Below, piece after piece: positions 45,434-54,012 of a stretch of DNA of 64,000 bases. Below the pieces are notes generated by a model. That model saw only the letters and a program-made list of their open reading frames with translations. It searched no databases and was not told where the DNA came from. The translations under genes and the position numbers were made by a program. The stretch comes from Gluconacetobacter azotocaptans (lineage in GTDB: Bacteria > Pseudomonadota > Alphaproteobacteria > Acetobacterales > Acetobacteraceae). The DNA is taken from positions 29,306 to 93,305 of the forward strand of contig NZ_JABEQF010000012.1 of the NCBI RefSeq assembly GCF_014174355.1. The letters are read 5' to 3'. Numbering within the stretch: the stretch's first letter is position 1; each line of letters begins with the position of its first letter.

Positions 45434-46959
45434 CGCGCCATGGCTCCGCGCCGTGGCGATCCGCGCGGGTCGCGGGGCTGGTCGTCCTGGCGATGGCCGG
45501 CCCCGGCTGCACGCTGGGACCCGATTTCCGGCCGCCGCCCGCCGCCCTGCCGGCCGCCTGGCACGACCGGTCGGCCGGCACCGCCGCTGCCGTCGTCCTG
45601 TCGGACCCCGACCCCGCCTGGTGGCGCCTGTTCGGCGACCCGGTGCTGACCGGCCTGATGGCCCGCGCCATGGCGGACAATCTGGACGTGGGGCAGGCGC
45701 TGGCGCGCATCGCCCAGGCTCGGGCGCAGGAACAGGCCCAGCGCGCCGCCGGCCTGCCCGGCCTTGACGCGTCGGCGGGTTATACCCGTGCGAAGCTGGG
45801 CGAGGCCGGTCTGTTCTCGGTGTTTGGCGGCGGGACGGGGGCCAATGGCCAGGCCTTCCCGGAGTCCGGTATCGGCGGGCTGACGCAGGGCACCGACCTC
45901 TATCAGGTCGGCTTCGACGCCTCGTGGGAACTCGATTTGTTCGGCCAGGTGCGGCGCGGTGTCGAACAGGCGGGCGCGCAGGCGCAGGCACGGATCGAAA
46001 ATCGCCGCGACGCGCTGGTCACGCTGCAGGGAGATGTGGCGCGGACCTATCTGGAATTGCGCGCCGCCCAGGCGCTGCTGGCGGTCGCACAGGGCGAGAC
46101 GGCAGCGCGGGCCGATCTCCTTGCCCTGACGCAGTTGCGGCACCGGCTGGGGCTGGCCGACCGGACGGATGTCGATCAGGCCCGGGACGGCCTGACCCGC
46201 GCCCGGGCGGCGCTGCCTCCGCTGGTGCAGCAGGCCGAGCAGGCGATGAACGACCTCGCCGTCCTGACGGGGCAACCGCCGGGCGCGCTGGATGCCCGAC
46301 TGACGACCGCCCGGCCGCTGCCGGACGACCCCGTCCCCCTCGCGATCGGCCTGCCCGCCGCGCTGGCCCGGCGGCGGCCGGACATCCGCGCCGCCGAAGC
46401 CGGTCTGCACGCGGCCACCGCCGGCATCGGCGTGGCGGTGGCGCAATTCTATCCCGACCTGACCCTGACCGGCCAGTTCGGCCAGCGGAGCCTGGCGCTG
46501 AGCGATCTGGCCGAGTGGGGCAACAGCTTCTATCAGCTTGGTCCCGCCATCTCGCTGCCGTTGTTCCAGGGCGGGCGGCTGCGGGCCAATCTCAGGCTGG
46601 CCCGCGCGCAGGCGGCCGAAGCCGCGCTGGCCTATCGCCAGGCCGTGCTGAACGCGCTGCGCGACATGGACGACGGCCTGTCCGCCCTGCACGCCGACCG
46701 GACGCGCCGGCAAAACGATGACGCGGCCGTGGCCACGGCGGACGACCGGCTTGCCCTGGCCCACGTACGCTGGCGCGACGGGCTGGGCGACCGGCGCGCG
46801 GTCCTGGACGACCAGGCGACGCTGGCCGCCGCACGGCAGGACGCGCTGCGCGGACGCCTTCAGGTGCTGTTGGACATCGTGGCGTTGTACAAGGCGGCCG
46901 GCGGCGGGTGGCAGGCCGCGCCGGACGAAGGCAAGGGCGTAGCCCTTTGGGACCCCTAG
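45430..46959 (+). CDS. Outer-membrane factor lipoprotein (NodT type) of the ABC exporter
   Basis: 509 residues from TTG 45430. The start is set by a 4-nt TTGA overlap with the permease stop and by the signal it exposes: TRHGSAPWRSARVAGLVVLAMAGPGC, with a lipobox ending in Cys. Two TolC-type repeats follow, with GLPGLDASAGYTRAKL in the first and ALARRRPDIRAAEAGLHAATAGIGVAVAQFYPDLTLTGQ in the second. The last ~11 residues (DEGKGVALWDP) are encoded by a hairpin of the dispersed repeat family, so the repeat has been captured as coding sequence. Terminal gene of the six-gene operon. Confidence 0.87.
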   Translation: MTRHGSAPWRSARVAGLVVLAMAGPGCTLGPDFRPPPAALPAAWHDRSAGTAAAVVLSDPDPAWWRLFGDPVLTGLMARAMADNLDVGQALARIAQARAQEQAQRAAGLPGLDASAGYTRAKLGEAGLFSVFGGGTGANGQAFPESGIGGLTQGTDLYQVGFDASWELDLFGQVRRGVEQAGAQAQARIENRRDALVTLQGDVARTYLELRAAQALLAVAQGETAARADLLALTQLRHRLGLADRTDVDQARDGLTRARAALPPLVQQAEQAMNDLAVLTGQPPGALDARLTTARPLPDDPVPLAIGLPAALARRRPDIRAAEAGLHAATAGIGVAVAQFYPDLTLTGQFGQRSLALSDLAEWGNSFYQLGPAISLPLFQGGRLRANLRLARAQAAEAALAYRQAVLNALRDMDDGLSALHADRTRRQNDDAAVATADDRLALAHVRWRDGLGDRRAVLDDQATLAAARQDALRGRLQVLLDIVALYKAAGGGWQAAPDEGKGVALWDP

Positions 46960-46991
46960 ACTTGGCCCTTGCCGGGCTCGGGCAGCGCCCG
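46933..46991. repeat. Dispersed repeat fragment (copy F) overlapping the OMF 3' end
   Basis: AAGGGC-gta-GCCCTT at 46933-46947 lies inside the coding region; CGGGC-agc-GCCCG at 46979-46991 lies after the stop. The segment probably ends the operon and faces the convergent hflX gene (stop at 47027). Confidence 0.65.
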
Positions 46992-47026
46992 ACCTTCCTT
47001 TTCCATGTCACCGGGTACCCCTGTCG

Positions 47027-48382
47027 TCACCCCCCGGCAACGGCGCGTTGCAGGCGCGCGATTGCACCGGGCAGGCCGCGTACCTTCAGGATCCGGCCCG
47101 TGGCGTCGAAATCCTCGGACAGGACCCGGGTGCTTTCGTAGATGTCGCCCAGCAGCCCTTGCCGGGCGTAAGGCAGCACCAACTCGCCCTCCACCATGGA
47201 CGCCTCGAAGAATGCGATGATGGTCTCGCGCAGCGCCGCCACATCGGCCGGCGATTTCGAGGACAGCATGATGGCGTCCGGGTGCCTGGCCAGCAGGGCG
47301 GCACGCCCCTCGGCATCCACCCGGTCGATCTTGTTGAGGATCAGGCGCGAAGGGACGACATCGGCGCCGATCTCGTGCAGCACCGCGCGGCTGACCTCGA
47401 GCTGCGCTTCATAGGTCGGGTCGGACGCATCGACCACGAACAGCAGCAGCGACGCCTCCAGCGCCTCGTCCAGCGTGGATTTGAACGAGGCGACGAGGTC
47501 ATGCGGCAACTGCTTGATGAACCCCACCGTGTCCGAAATCAGCACGCGCGGCTTCGCGTCCGGCTTCAGCGCGCGCACCGTCGTGTCGAGCGTGGCGAAG
47601 AGCTGGTCCGCGACCAGCACTTCGCTGCCGGTGAGTGCCCGCATCAGCGACGATTTTCCGGCGTTCGTGTACCCCACCAGTGCGACGCGAAGCTGGTCGC
47701 GGCGTGCGGTCCGGCGCTGCTCGCTGTCGCGCTGGACGTTGGCCAGCTGCTCCTTCAGCTCGGCCAGGCGATCGCGAATGTTGCGGCGATCCAGGTCGAG
47801 GTCGCTTTCCCCCGCGCCCACGCCGCGCTTGCGTTCGCTGCCCGACGCGGACTCCCGCAGCCGTGGCGCCACGTATTTCAGGCGTGCCATCTCCACCTGC
47901 AGCCTGGCCTCGCGGCTGCGGGCATGGCGATGGAAGATCTCCACGATCACGCCCGTCCGGTCCAGAACCTGCGCGCCGGTGGCGTTCTCGAGATTGCGCG
48001 CCTGGCTGGGCGAGATCTCATGATCGACGATGACGAATTCCGGCCGGCGTGCGCCCTCCGGTTCCGGTTCGGGCGCCTCCGGAAGTGTCGCCTCGGCACT
48101 CTCGAAGCGCTGGCGTGCCTTCGATTTCTGGGGCGCCGTCCATCCGCCCACGACTCCGGTCCCGCCGGTGATCGCCGCCAGCTCGGCCAGCTTTCCACTG
48201 CCCAGCACCGTCAGCCCGCCAATACCGCCGCGCTTTTGCGACACCGACCCCGTGACCTCGTAGCCAAGGGTCTCCACCAGTCGGCCAAGCTCCTTGAGGC
48301 TCGCTTCGTGTGCGACGTCGTCAACGCCATCGAGTTGAATGCCGACGAGGATTGCGCGCGGCACAGGCTTCTTTGTTTCCAT
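47027..48382 (-). CDS. hflX: GTPase HflX
   Basis: 451 residues. An HflX N-terminal domain (residues 1-230: VGSGKLAELAA, VDHEISPSQARNLE, RTGVIVEIFHRHARSREARLQVE) is followed by the G domain: G1 GYTNAGKSS at 237-245, G3 SDTVGF and G4 NKID. HflX splits or rescues stalled 70S ribosomes, notably under heat stress. An acidic/Pro insertion (about 95-112, PEAPEPEPEGARR) lies in the N domain. It is not next to hfq, the usual neighbour in alphaproteobacteria, so it may be a second or displaced copy. Confidence 0.9.
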   Translation of the reverse strand: METKKPVPRAILVGIQLDGVDDVAHEASLKELGRLVETLGYEVTGSVSQKRGGIGGLTVLGSGKLAELAAITGGTGVVGGWTAPQKSKARQRFESAEATLPEAPEPEPEGARRPEFVIVDHEISPSQARNLENATGAQVLDRTGVIVEIFHRHARSREARLQVEMARLKYVAPRLRESASGSERKRGVGAGESDLDLDRRNIRDRLAELKEQLANVQRDSEQRRTARRDQLRVALVGYTNAGKSSLMRALTGSEVLVADQLFATLDTTVRALKPDAKPRVLISDTVGFIKQLPHDLVASFKSTLDEALEASLLLFVVDASDPTYEAQLEVSRAVLHEIGADVVPSRLILNKIDRVDAEGRAALLARHPDAIMLSSKSPADVAALRETIIAFFEASMVEGELVLPYARQGLLGDIYESTRVLSEDFDATGRILKVRGLPGAIARLQRAVAGG

Positions 48383-48608
48383 GCGCGGCAGCCTAGCACG
48401 AATGCGCGGAGGCGTGCCGATGGGGTTGCGCGGCTGGTCCGTCGATCCCGCTCTCGCCCCCTTGCGGGACCCCGGCGCGGCAGGCGTTGCGCCGCTCGGG
48501 ATCGTGCCATGCGGGAACGCGGCTTTCGCCTGTTCGTTGTGAGGCTCAGTCCACGCGATGTGGGCAGAGGGTGTCGCCCGCTACCCGCTTGCAGGCAAGG
48601 AGAGCAGC

Positions 48609-49154
48609 ATGACCAACAAGGCAAAGACCACCACGGCGGGCGAGGCGGAGGTGCGGTCGCACCTGGGGACGCCGACGGACCTGAAGCAGGCCGCGGTGCA
48701 CGACATTGCGGCCGGCATTCGCGCCGTCCTGGCGGATGTCTTCGCGCTGTATATCAAGACGAAGAACTTCCACTGGCACATGAGCGGCCGGCATTTCCGC
48801 GACTACCACCTGCTGCTGGACGAGCATGGCGACCAGATCTTCGCGATGACCGATCCGCTGGCCGAGCGGGCGCGCAAGATCGGCGGCACCACCCTGCACT
48901 CGGTGGGCGAAATCGCCCGGCTGACGAAGGTGGCCGACAATGACGCGCTGTATGTGACGCCGGAGGACATGCTGTCCGAACTGCGGGAAGACAATCTGGC
49001 GCTGACCGCGCGGCTGCGCCAGCTGCACGGGGTATGCGACGAGGGCGGCGACGTCGCCACCGCCAGCCTGATCGAGAACTGGATCGACGAAACCGAACGC
49101 CGCACCTGGTTCCTGTTCGAATCCACCCGGACGACCTTCGGCAGCAACAGCTGA
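48609..49154 (+). CDS. dps: Dps-family ferritin-like DNA-protection protein
   Basis: 181 residues from ATG 48609 (AGGAGAG-like ribosome site before it). The ferroxidase site is formed across subunits by NFHWHMSGRHFRDYHLLLDEHGDQIF, where His, Asp and Glu positions match Dps. An N-terminal charged extension (MTNKAKTTTAGEAEVRS) may bind DNA. Stores iron using peroxide and protects DNA in starvation. The upstream 226-bp gap holds its promoter; no operator is recognised. Confidence 0.9.
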   Translation: MTNKAKTTTAGEAEVRSHLGTPTDLKQAAVHDIAAGIRAVLADVFALYIKTKNFHWHMSGRHFRDYHLLLDEHGDQIFAMTDPLAERARKIGGTTLHSVGEIARLTKVADNDALYVTPEDMLSELREDNLALTARLRQLHGVCDEGGDVATASLIENWIDETERRTWFLFESTRTTFGSNS

Positions 49155-49448
49155 ACGACCGTGATGACCGCCCGCCGCTTTCGGGGTGTGACGACACGCC
49201 GGGGGGCGGCGGCATGAGATCGGGAATGCGGCAAACCTGGCCGTTCCCGGGGGTGGCGATTGCGCCGGAACCTGACAAAGCTGCCCGGCGGGCAACCGCC
49301 CGCCAGATCGCGTAATAATATTGCAAGCTTGACCGATTCTACTGTAGGTAGAACGGCAGCGGTTGCCAAAACCGACCGGATGCCCGTCGTTGCTTTTCGA
49401 TCCCGTCCCCTGGCCGGGCCGGATCATGGAAAATCATGGAGGGGACCG
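49155..49448. other. Gap downstream of dps
   Basis: About 290 bp. Holds a GC-rich partial inverted repeat near 49166-49212 that could terminate dps (GTGT-gacg-ACAC inside a CCGCC/GGCGG stem). No gene is apparent before the small frame starting at 49449. Confidence 0.35.
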
Positions 49449-49655
49449 GTGCAACATGATCGAAGCGACTCGGCCGGCATGGACGCGCGTCTTTCAGCAT
49501 TGGAAAGACGGGTCGAGGGCCTCTGCGCCCGCCTGGACAGGCATCCGCCCGAAGAGGCGCACAGACGCCTGCACCTTGTGGTGCAGATCATCCAGGGCCT
49601 GTCGGGCACGCTACGCACCCTGAGGACCAGAACAAAGTCGCCCGGACCAGGCTGA
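49449..49655 (+). CDS. Possible small helical protein
   Basis: 68 residues from GTG 49449, with GGAGGGG 6 nt upstream; ATG 49479 is an alternative. The sequence has an amphipathic heptad-like pattern (MDARLSALERRVEGLCARLDRH then LHLVVQIIQGLSGTLRTL), so a short coiled coil is plausible. No family recognised. The good ribosome site is the main support. Confidence 0.42.
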   Translation: MQHDRSDSAGMDARLSALERRVEGLCARLDRHPPEEAHRRLHLVVQIIQGLSGTLRTLRTRTKSPGPG

Positions 49656-49785
49656 CGGCCAGCCTGTCCCCGAAATTCGCGTGCGCATTCGGCATCGGGA
49701 CCCGGGCGGAGTGCGATCCAACCCTGTCCCGGCCCATCGGCCGGATCGGGGCCGACCGGCCACGCGGGCCGGCCTTGCCCCCTGC

Positions 49786-49962
49786 CTATTTGGCCTTCGT
49801 GGTGCCCGGCTTCACGGTCTGGCCCGTCGCCGGCGGCTCGTGCAGATCCAGCATCCGCTCGGTACCGGACCGGCCCGACGCCTTGGCGTAATGGGCCGCG
49901 CCATAATGTGGGGGTTTGTGCCGGCCTGGCGTGTGCTTGTGGGTATGGCCTTTGGATGACAT
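49786..49962 (-). CDS. Small basic hypothetical protein
   Basis: 58 residues from ATG 49962, with AGGAGGG at 4-nt spacing (a very strong ribosome site). The protein is rich in His, Lys, Gly and Thr (KGHTHKHTPGRHKPPHYGAAHYAK) with a conserved-looking tail, LHEPPATGQTVKPGTTKAK. It lacks hydrophobic segments and is probably a short cytosolic or nucleic-acid-associated protein. No family recognised. Confidence 0.6.
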   Translation of the reverse strand: MSSKGHTHKHTPGRHKPPHYGAAHYAKASGRSGTERMLDLHEPPATGQTVKPGTTKAK

Positions 49963-50066
49963 GGCACCCTCCTTGTTCCGCGAACAGATGTGGTGCCGGC
50001 ATCCGCCCGGCGCAGCGCCCCCCGCTGTCACGATCGCGGCACATCGCCTGTGCCGCGACGGGCCTT

Positions 50067-51344
50067 TCACATCCGGGCCGTGGCACCCAGCGCATCTTCG
50101 GTCTTCCTGGTGCCGATGCCGTTGGGCACGCGCCATTTGGACGGCACAAGCAGGCTGCTGCGAAACAGCGCCAGCAGGAACACGAACGCACCGATCAGCC
50201 ACGCCGAGGCAAGGGTACGCGTGCAGATGAAGCCGACGCGACCGGCCAGGACGGTGGGATAAGCGGCGGGCAGCGAACAGAGGACCATGCCGCACACCAC
50301 CATCCTGTCCGTAAGCGGGCCGCCTGGAAGCGGCAGCCGCCCGGTGATGTAGAGGCTCCAGGGCAGCAGCAGAAGCAGGTAGTAATGCGTCCACGAGACC
50401 GGGCTGGTGAGGATACAGAACGCGATCAGCAGGGAAAAATCGAATGCATCCGACATATCGGACCTGCCGTCCGCGTATCCGGCGTTTCTGGCCCGCCACC
50501 TGAAGCTTGAGAACACGACGAGCGCCAGCAGGGATATCGACATGATCTTGGATACGATGGCCGTGGGGAAGGGCTGGTCGTGCAGGTACCAGTCATAGAT
50601 ATATTTCGACCCCGTCGCCATCCGCAGCAGGAACGCATTGATGGACTGGTTATTGAACGCGCCGATCGTCTGCCGCGAGTATTGGACAATGCACCATTCG
50701 TACCACCCGTATGTCATATGCCAACCGAACACGGCCAGGGACGATACGACCGTGACCGCGGCGACCGCGGCGCACGAGGCGGCTGCGCGCCAGTTCCGTC
50801 TCCAGAGGAAATAGACGAGGAATATCGAAATCATCGGCTTGATGGTGGCGCAAAACCCGATCAGAAGACCGGTGGAATACATCTTCTTCCGTTGCAGCAG
50901 GCCAAGGCTGACAATAAGCAGCAGAAGTATGAAATGCGTCGTATTGCCCATGTCGAGCAGGCTGTACCACAACGGCCCGTTGCATACGAAGGCCAGGGCC
51001 AGAATTGTCCTGGTCCTTGCGTCGCAGCCCTTCGACAGGATCAGAAAGGATGCGACGATCGCCAGCATGCCCAGCGTGCAAAACGCAATTTCGGCCCCCA
51101 CGGGGCCAAGATATGGAAAAGGCGCAAACAGATAGACATCTATTGGAAGATTGACGAACTTCCTGTTCATCATGAACGGAATTAACGCGTCTTTCCCCCG
51201 GTGCAGCACGGCATCGACCGCAGCGTAGTAACAATCGCGGAAATCGGCCAAAAACAGAATGGGTTTTACTGTATACAGCGGAACCCATATATTAATAAAT
51301 ATGGATAAAATTGCCAAAAATGAAAGCGCAATAATTATTTGCAT
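50067..51344 (-). CDS. GT87-family membrane glycosyltransferase (DUF2029)
   Basis: 425 residues from ATG 51344, with AAGGAGG 6 nt upstream (very strong). About nine to ten membrane segments. The first periplasmic loop carries ADFRDCYYAAVDAVLHRGKD, with an Asp-containing motif typical of GT-C polyprenyl-phosphate-mannose-dependent enzymes (GT87: P-x-D/DF-x-x-Y). It is likely to transfer a sugar from polyprenyl phosphate to a periplasmic glycan. The longer frame to 51500 adds an A+T-rich leader without support. It is divergent from another polytopic protein across a 583-bp A+T-rich gap. Confidence 0.75.
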   Translation of the reverse strand: MQIIIALSFLAILSIFINIWVPLYTVKPILFLADFRDCYYAAVDAVLHRGKDALIPFMMNRKFVNLPIDVYLFAPFPYLGPVGAEIAFCTLGMLAIVASFLILSKGCDARTRTILALAFVCNGPLWYSLLDMGNTTHFILLLLIVSLGLLQRKKMYSTGLLIGFCATIKPMISIFLVYFLWRRNWRAAASCAAVAAVTVVSSLAVFGWHMTYGWYEWCIVQYSRQTIGAFNNQSINAFLLRMATGSKYIYDWYLHDQPFPTAIVSKIMSISLLALVVFSSFRWRARNAGYADGRSDMSDAFDFSLLIAFCILTSPVSWTHYYLLLLLPWSLYITGRLPLPGGPLTDRMVVCGMVLCSLPAAYPTVLAGRVGFICTRTLASAWLIGAFVFLLALFRSSLLVPSKWRVPNGIGTRKTEDALGATARM

Positions 51345-51927
51345 GTCACACCTCCTTTTGGAAAGGATACATGTATTTTGTTTGTGATCTTTTTTTTGCG
51401 CCGCGTTCGATAATTTTTCGTATGTAGATATGAAATATGAAACGTTAATATTTACAGTGCCGTGGAATATTTCTGACGGATCGCGATATCCTGCGTCCAC
51501 GATTGCCTCGACTGGCCTCCTGAAACCACGTTCATCGGGGTCGGATGTTTCCCGTGAAACGGTCCATCCCCGTCCGTGGCATTCCTATCCTGCCGCATCA
51601 CAGGGCAGGGGGGTCATACCACGCCATGATCCGATCAGCAGAATGCACCCTCGCGCGGCGCATCAGGCCGCTATCGGACATATAATGGGTGTCAATGCCG
51701 ATAAGCCCCACCGGTTTCCAATCGCGCAAGATATTACGGCGAAACGACTCGTTTCATCCTCCTGCGGGGCGCCCCGCAGGCGTTTTGTCGGCGCACATGA
51801 AACTTTTTTCATCGCGACATGTTCGTTCCCCGGTCATCCAGACGAGGGCAGCCATGCGCAGGGAAACGAGCGTTGTGAAAGCCTGTCCCCCGAGTCCCGA
51901 ATCCACTCTTTGGATCGCGAAACTGAC
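51345..51927. promoter_or_regulatory. 583-bp A+T-rich divergent control region
   Basis: Separates the GT87 gene (minus) from the polytopic gene at 51928 (plus). The first ~150 bp are strongly A+T-rich. A perfect TATAAT stands at 51681-51686 on the plus strand, without a good -35. A 20-bp perfect palindrome (CCTGCGGGGC/GCCCCGCAGG, 51761-51780) is followed by CGTTTT, which would form an 8-bp terminator-like hairpin in the leader of the downstream gene. An open frame runs in-frame through this region from 51430, but its composition is not protein-like. Confidence 0.45.
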
Positions 51928-53670
51928 ATGACCGAGTCCCTGCGGATGCCGCGTATGGGCATGGCGCGTACGCACCATGTTGCGAACTGGCGCACGGGTT
52001 TCGCGCTTGTCTCGTTCGGTGCGCTGTTTTCCCTGATCCTGTCCGGCTATTCCGCCGGCGAGGAGAATAATTTCTATCAGTTGCCGATCCTCGGCGGTCT
52101 TTATCACGAGCCGCAATTTTCCAACGATCCGTTCATCCAGAGCCTGCGGTTCTATGCGTCCGGCTTCTGGCAGCTTCTGTCCGGCCGGATGGATGGTCCC
52201 GAAATCTACGTGCTCCTGTTCGTGTTCCAGCTTCTGTCGCGGATGATCCTGTTTGCCGGCATGCTGTCATGGGCCAGCCTGCTGGGGATCGAGAGCGACA
52301 GGGAGCGACTGGCGTTCATCGCGCTTGTCGCGCTGTCGTCCACCCTCAACGGATTTTCGAACGCGGGCGTCGGCGGCCTGCTGATCACCAGCTTCACGCA
52401 TTCCGAGGTCGCGAACGGGACCACCCTGCTGGCGCTTGCCTGGGCCGCGCGTGGCAGGGTGACCACCGCCTTCGCCATGAACGGCGTGACGTTCTTCCTC
52501 AACGCCTTCGTCGCCGTCTGGACGGCGGTCCCACTGGGCCTGATCATCCTGGCGCAGTGGTGGCAGGGCAGGTGGACGTGGCGTGGGTTGCTGGTACGGG
52601 CGCTCGCGGGCCTGGCCATTTTTGCGATTCTGGCCGAGCCTGTGGTGCGCGATGTCGAAGCCGATCCGTATACCAAGGTCGCGCCCGGATTCGATTATGT
52701 CGCGTTTCTAGAGTCGTTCTTTCCGTATCATTTTCTGATATGGAGCGACCCTTTGCGGGAAATCGGGCTGCTCGCGGTCGTTTTCTGCTGCGGGATGCTG
52801 GCCGTGCAGATGTTGCGGGCGCCCGACGCGTTTCTGGCGCCGGCGCTCGGCGGCGCGGCCGTGGTCTGGGTCGCGGGTGTCGTGCTGCCTTATATCACGC
52901 ACGCCCGCGTGCTGCTGGACCTGCACCTGCTGCGTTCGGGCAGCACGATCCACCTGCTGGCCGCGATCGCGATCGCGGCCCTGGCGACCCGCTGGTGTTT
53001 TTCCCGCAATGGGTCCGATCGTTCCGTGTGGGCGCCGTCCCTGATCATGCTGTCCTGCACGTTCAGTATCGCGATGCCCCTGGCCCTGTTGCTGCTGCTG
53101 TCGCGGCGGCTGTGGCCGGCCACGACCGCGCGATGGTGCAATGCCGCGCCGTGGCTGGCCTATGCAGGCCCGGCTCTTCTGTTGATGGTGGCTCTGTTCA
53201 ATGGGGCGCGCATCTACCATGCCGCGAAATGGAGCCGGACCGTCGCCGAGTGGCGAGGCGACTGGCAGGCCCTGGGATCGTGGGCCCGGACCCACACCCC
53301 GGTGCAGAGCGTGTTCCTCGTCCCGGCCGGCACGACGCGGGGGACGGTGCTGTTTGCCCCGAACGACGGCGTGCAGAACGCGCTTGCCGAAGGGGGCTCG
53401 GTCTTCGCCTATTTTTCGCATCGGCAGGCATGGGTGTTCTCGCCTTATGGGGCGGCGGTGATGTGGGCCCCCGCGTATTACGCGACGTGGCGAACCCGGT
53501 TGACCGAGGTGAAGGCCCTGAAGACGCTGCCTGAACGCCTGCGCTATGCCGCCGGACAGGGCATCGGCTATGTCGTCGACGGCTGCGCCCAGCCCGATCC
53601 GCACCCGGCATCGGCCGCCCGGTTCGGACGGCTGTGCGTCTTCGCGGTGCCCCGGAACGCCGCAGGCTGA
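51928..53670 (+). CDS. Polytopic membrane protein, GT-C glycosyltransferase-like
   Basis: 580 residues from ATG 51928; the frame is open back to 51430 but the extra 166 residues look non-coding. About eleven hydrophobic segments, a large first periplasmic loop (EENNFYQLPILGGLYHEPQFSNDPFIQSLRFYASGFW) and a C-terminal soluble domain of about 150 residues (ARTHTPVQSVFLVPAGTTRG, YVVDGCAQPDP). The layout resembles GT-C enzymes and related DUF-type membrane proteins that act on lipid-linked sugars, but no family signature is certain. Its divergent neighbour is GT87, so a shared role in a surface glycan is plausible. Confidence 0.6.
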   Translation: MTESLRMPRMGMARTHHVANWRTGFALVSFGALFSLILSGYSAGEENNFYQLPILGGLYHEPQFSNDPFIQSLRFYASGFWQLLSGRMDGPEIYVLLFVFQLLSRMILFAGMLSWASLLGIESDRERLAFIALVALSSTLNGFSNAGVGGLLITSFTHSEVANGTTLLALAWAARGRVTTAFAMNGVTFFLNAFVAVWTAVPLGLIILAQWWQGRWTWRGLLVRALAGLAIFAILAEPVVRDVEADPYTKVAPGFDYVAFLESFFPYHFLIWSDPLREIGLLAVVFCCGMLAVQMLRAPDAFLAPALGGAAVVWVAGVVLPYITHARVLLDLHLLRSGSTIHLLAAIAIAALATRWCFSRNGSDRSVWAPSLIMLSCTFSIAMPLALLLLLSRRLWPATTARWCNAAPWLAYAGPALLLMVALFNGARIYHAAKWSRTVAEWRGDWQALGSWARTHTPVQSVFLVPAGTTRGTVLFAPNDGVQNALAEGGSVFAYFSHRQAWVFSPYGAAVMWAPAYYATWRTRLTEVKALKTLPERLRYAAGQGIGYVVDGCAQPDPHPASAARFGRLCVFAVPRNAAG

Positions 53671-53758
53671 AACGCCGGGGCCACTATTTTCGTCGCGGCC
53701 TCTTTCTTTTTTGCGGCCATGCTCCATACGTCCACGGTCCATAAGCAAGGGGGACGCT

Positions 53759-53998
53759 ATGTGTGACGAAGGCGAGGCGATCGTCGGCTATCTCGTGGTG
53801 CGGGAATGCGGCGACGATGAGGTCGAGTTCTGGGATCCGGAAAACGAGTGGAGCGACGATCCGGACGAAGGCAAGCTGTATGAGACCGAGGACGAGGCGG
53901 AGCAGGCCGCCCGGGATCTTCGGGCCGGAGACACCGCCACGATAACGGTCGAGCCGGTTTTCGAAGACGACGAGGAAGATGAGGACGACGCGTCGTAA
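53759..53998 (+). CDS. Small acidic protein
   Basis: 79 residues from ATG 53759, preceded by AAGGGGG. Strongly acidic: VRECGDDEVEFWDPENEWSDDPDEGKLYETEDEAEQ and a tail DDEEDEDDAS. Contains one conserved-looking beta/turn section (IVGYLVVREC) and a possible helix (EDEAEQAARDLRAGD). Short enough to be a regulatory or metal-binding protein. No family recognised. A strong hairpin follows the stop. Confidence 0.62.
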   Translation: MCDEGEAIVGYLVVRECGDDEVEFWDPENEWSDDPDEGKLYETEDEAEQAARDLRAGDTATITVEPVFEDDEEDEDDAS

Positions 53999-54012
53999 CG
54001 CGCGTCATCCGC

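Noticed and set aside
51430..51927. N-terminal extension (166 codons) of the 51928 membrane protein
   Set aside because: Frame is open, but it crosses an A+T-rich control region with a TATAAT and a palindrome, and the encoded residues are not membrane-protein-like.
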